Source: Solanum dulcamara
Taxonomy: Eukaryota > Streptophyta > Magnoliopsida > Solanales > Solanaceae
Length of the DNA: 64,000 nt
Assembly (NCBI RefSeq): GCF_947179165.1
Contig: NC_077248.1
Location: 50,733,232-50,797,231 of the forward strand
Reading direction: 5' to 3'
Shown here: in pieces, positions 61,131-64,000 of the stretch
How the letters are laid out: every line of letters begins with the position of its first letter
Numbering within the stretch: position 1 is the first letter of the stretch
The notes under the pieces: model-generated
Database searches by the model: none
The model's input: the letters and a program-made list of their open reading frames with translations, nothing else
Told to the model about the DNA's origin: nothing
Made by a program: the position numbers and the translations under genes

Positions 61131-62470
61131 ATGATGAGGACTAGATCTAGAGTCATAGAGAGTGATATTGTATTTAATGCCTGAGCCCTTATTCGTGGGT
61201 GAGTCAAAGTACACAGTAGAGTCAAAAGATGAAGTCGAGCAAGGGGGCGACACTTGCTCATGGCCGAGCTAGAGAGTCATCTCCTGAGATAGTGTATGAG
61301 CACGAGGATGATTATGAGCAGCAGACTAAGGAGTAGAGGCCAGCCCGGCCTCCTACGGTCCCTGATAGTGATCTGAAGCTTTAAAAATTATTGGTTAGAC
61401 TATTGTCTAGGTTAGATGGTGCTCCGACTCCTGGTGTTATCCCAGGTATTTCCAACTCTCCTATCGTAGTTGGTACGATGCCACTAGTTTAGAGGCACAG
61501 TGTTGGATTTCAGACTCCGATTCTTCTTTTATGCCTTACATCGTACCTCTGAGATTTAATGGTAGGACGGAGAGAATGCCTATGACTTTCTGACTAAGTG
61601 TCAAGATAGGTTTTTCAACTTGGGTATTCTGGAGTCATATGGAATAACTTAAACTTTATATCAGTTTACATGGGTAGCCAAGGAATGGTGGAGATCAATT
61701 ATTACTCGTAGGCCTGTTGGTTCCCCTATGATGAGTTAGGAGCAGTTTTTAGAGGTGTTTCTTGAAAGGTTTGTTCCTTATAACCTCTGTGATCAGCGCA
61801 AGGATGCGTTTGACAAATTGGAGCAGGGTTTTCTATCTGTATCTGAGTACGAGGCTTGCTTCCATGAGTTGTATATCTATGATATATTGAGTATTTCCAC
61901 TAAGTTTGAGTGAATTCGCAAGATGGTAAAGGGGTTCGCTGGTTATCTTCAAGAGGCTACAACCTCTCTTGAGCTATCTGGTGGTATCTTTTAGAGTGTT
62001 ATTAACCATGCCAAGATGATAGAGAGTATTTGGCATGCTAGAAAGGGCGGGACCAAGAGGATCCATTGCTAGGGTCAGTTTGGTGGTCATTCCTCCAAGG
62101 GAAGGGAGTATTCGGGTTTAGGTACCCATGGTTAGCAGGGTAGACTACTTCAGGCAGCTATTCAAAGCTCCATGGTACAAGTGGAACAAGACCGAGTCAG
62201 ATGGGTTATAGTGGTTCTTTGGGCTTTGAAGGACTCATTGACACTTCTAGTTATCCTCCACGGAGTTCAGTTCCTTGAGGTTGTTTTGTGTATGATGATT
62301 TTGGGCATAAGGCTCAAGATTTCCCCAGACGTTCTTCTTTTACCGGATGTCTTAGGATATCGGCTGTTCATTCTACTCTTGCTCCAGCTATTTGAGGTAC
62401 TACACATGGTACTAGAGGTATCACTAAGAGTGCCAAAAGTGGAGCTAGAGGTGGCGCTCATGGTGGTTCG
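61131..62470 (+). pseudogene. E6 gag remnant
   Basis: Starts MMRTRSRVIESD. Gag domain blocks ENAYDFLTKCQDRFFNLGILESYG (61565-61640), EWWRSIITRR, LERFVPYNLCDQRKDAFDKLEQGFLSVSEYEACFHEL (61755-61875) and MVKGFAGYLQEAT (61922-61962). The zinc knuckle near 62285-62330 is degenerate, with Tyr for the second Cys and Phe for the last. Many stops, several at Gln or Trp codons. Closest to E4 gag in this window. Confidence 0.78.
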
Positions 62471-62491
62471 CAGGCTAGAGGTGACCGTCAG

Positions 62492-64000
62492 TTGTGCTAT
62501 GCAATACCAGTTAGATCTGAGGCGAAGGCCTCTAATGTAGTTATTATAGGTATTTCTCCGATTTGCCATCATCCTACTATAATATTATTTGATCCGAGGT
62601 CTACCTATTTTTATATGTCGACTTATTTTGATATGGGTAGTGATTATATGTGTGAGCCTTTTACTATGCCTATTACTATTTCTACCCTGGTAGGTAAGTC
62701 ATTACTGGTGGATCGGGTATATCGGGGATGCTTGGTGATATTTTCGGGTAGAGAGACTCGTGTAGACTTGATTTTATTAGACATACATGATTTTGATGTG
62801 ATATTAGGCAAGGAATGGTTGTCTCCTTATAATGCTGTATTAGATTGTTATGCAAAGACCGTGACCTTTTCTTATCTTAGTTTGCCTATTTTGGTGCTGA
62901 AGGGAATTCTGAGTCCGTATTCTAAGAGGGTGATATCTTATATTCGTACTCGTCATCTAATGGATAAGGGTTTTTTGTCTTATTTGGCTCCTATACGTGA
63001 TCTTACTATAAAGTCATCTCCTTTAGAGACTACAAAGGTAATAAGAGAGTTTATGGATGTGTTTCCTACAGACTTGCTGAGTGTTCCTCCTGACCGTGAT
63101 ATCAATTTTGTGATTGATTTGGAATCAGGCACCAAGACCATCTCTATTTCTTCTTATTGGATGGCTCCAGCAAAGTTGAAGGAGTTGAAAGAACAATTGG
63201 AAGATTTGTTGAAGAAAGGGTTTAATTGACCTAGTATATCGATATGGGGTATATCGGTCTTATTTGTGAAGAAGAAGGATGGTATTATGAGGATGTGTAT
63301 TTACTATTGATAGTTGAACAAAGTCATCATCAAGAACAAGTATCCTCTTTCTCGCATTAATAATTTATTTGACTAGCTTCAGGTTGTATCGGTATTCTCT
63401 AAAATTGATTTGAGGTCGGGTTACCATTAGTTGAGAGTTCAGGAATCTGATATCTCAAAGACTACATTCAGGACTTATTATGAGCATTATGAGTTTTTGG
63501 TTATGTCCTTCGGGTTGACTAATGCCCTGACTTCTTTTATGGAGTTGATGAACCAGGTATTCTGACCTTATTTGTACTTATTCGTGATTGTGTTTATTAA
63601 TGATATCTTAGTTTATTCCAAGAATAAGTTGGATCATGTTACTCACATAAGGATTGTCCTTCAGAGATTGAGAGAGGAGAAGTTGTATGCAAATTTCTCT
63701 AAATTTGAGTTTTAGCTCAAGTCTGTAGCATTCTTGGGTCATGTGGTGACCAAGGATGATATTATGATTGATCTGACCAAGGCTGCAGCGGTCCATCATT
63801 GGGTTAGGCCTACTTCGGTTATTAAGATTCAAAATTATATTAGGTTTGCAGGCTATTATCATTCATTTATTCAGGGCTTCTGTTCTATTGCAGCCTTTTT
63901 CACTAGGCTAACTCAAAAGACCATGGCATTTTAATGGACTGATGAGTGTGAGGTAAGCTTTCAAAAGCTCAAGAAGTTTTTGACTTCAGCACCTATTATA
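62492..64000 (+). pseudogene. E6 PR-RT-RNase H remnant (partial at window edge)
   Basis: Protease context ILFDPRSTYFYMSTYF (62578-62625): Arg replaces the active-site Gly. Then DFDVILGKEWLSPY and the linker EFMDVFPTDLLSVP, open to 63229. RT spans 63230-63850. The catalytic FIDD reads FIND, with Asn at 63599-63601. FLGHVV follows at 63734 and the RNase H lead-in continues to the edge. Stops at several points, e.g. 63227-63229. Not functional. Confidence 0.85.

Larger units (their letters stand above)
58165..64000 (+). mobile_element. E6: Ty3/gypsy retrotransposon, runs off the window
   Basis: Plus-strand 5' LTR (58165-60923), mutated primer-binding site, gag and PR-RT to the window edge in RNase H. 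The LTR belongs to the same broad family as E1. Frames are broken. Confidence 0.85.

Noticed and set aside
62172..62540. 122-codon plus-strand frame rich in Leu and Val
   Set aside because: Off-frame reading of the E6 gag-PR junction; the gag and PR motifs are in other frames.
1..64000. tRNA, rRNA, riboswitch or bacterial features
   Set aside because: None seen; tggtatcagagc-type words are retrotransposon primer-binding sites, not tRNA genes.

Overview
This window is from a plant nuclear genome, most likely Solanaceae (nightshade family). Two things point there. The LTR-retrotransposon families and a 5'-truncated RTE-type LINE with a (TTG)-rich tail are typical of that family, and the only intact host gene is a plant-type matrix metalloproteinase. 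The genus cannot be fixed from the sequence alone. Base composition is AT-rich with many AT microsatellites. I see no rRNA, tRNA, CRISPR or bacterial-type operon.

Almost everything apart from the stretch at about 18.3-23.4 kb is a nested stack of decayed Ty3/gypsy (chromodomain-bearing Metaviridae) retrotransposons. I name them E0-E6 here. E0 (+) survives as an LTR end plus gag/PR/RT debris (780-3515) and a chromodomain tail plus 3' LTR (16080-18250). E1 (-) at 3521-16080 probably split E0, and itself carries an RTE LINE (9226-10561, with a 16-bp target duplication) and a Tat/Ogre-like LTR fragment (11057-13388). E2 (+, 24299-33828) sits inside an older LTR (LTR-A: 23404-24298 and 33829-34830). 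LTR-B (34831-36790) is cut off by E4 (-), which runs 36791-54787. E4 is interrupted by E3 (+, 40112-48540, perfect 5-bp duplication GTAAT) and by E5 (-, 51986-54252), a remnant reduced to LTR plus chromodomain plus partial LTR. A probable solo LTR (LTR-D, 55502-57530) lies inside another antisense LTR (LTR-C). E6 (+) starts at 58165 and runs off the window.

The host part is a two-exon metalloproteinase gene (20987-23037, 354 aa). It has a signal peptide, a cysteine-switch propeptide, the zinc-binding HExxHxxGxxH site and a hydrophobic GPI-type tail. Its 986-bp intron contains an AT repeat and a MITE, and is bracketed by a 7-bp direct repeat. Upstream lie a short unrecognised gene-like fragment (about 18251-18601), a DNA-transposon-like block of TTGGTAA/TTACCAA motifs, and a second possible MITE.

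No retroelement here looks able to move by itself. Every gag/pol carries in-frame stops or frameshifts, many at conserved Trp or Gln codons as expected from methyl-cytosine decay, and three of the five RT active sites have lost catalytic aspartates. The most interesting signals are the repeat-bracketed intron, the ordered nesting history, and short hairpin or minisatellite arrays shared between LTRs of different families.
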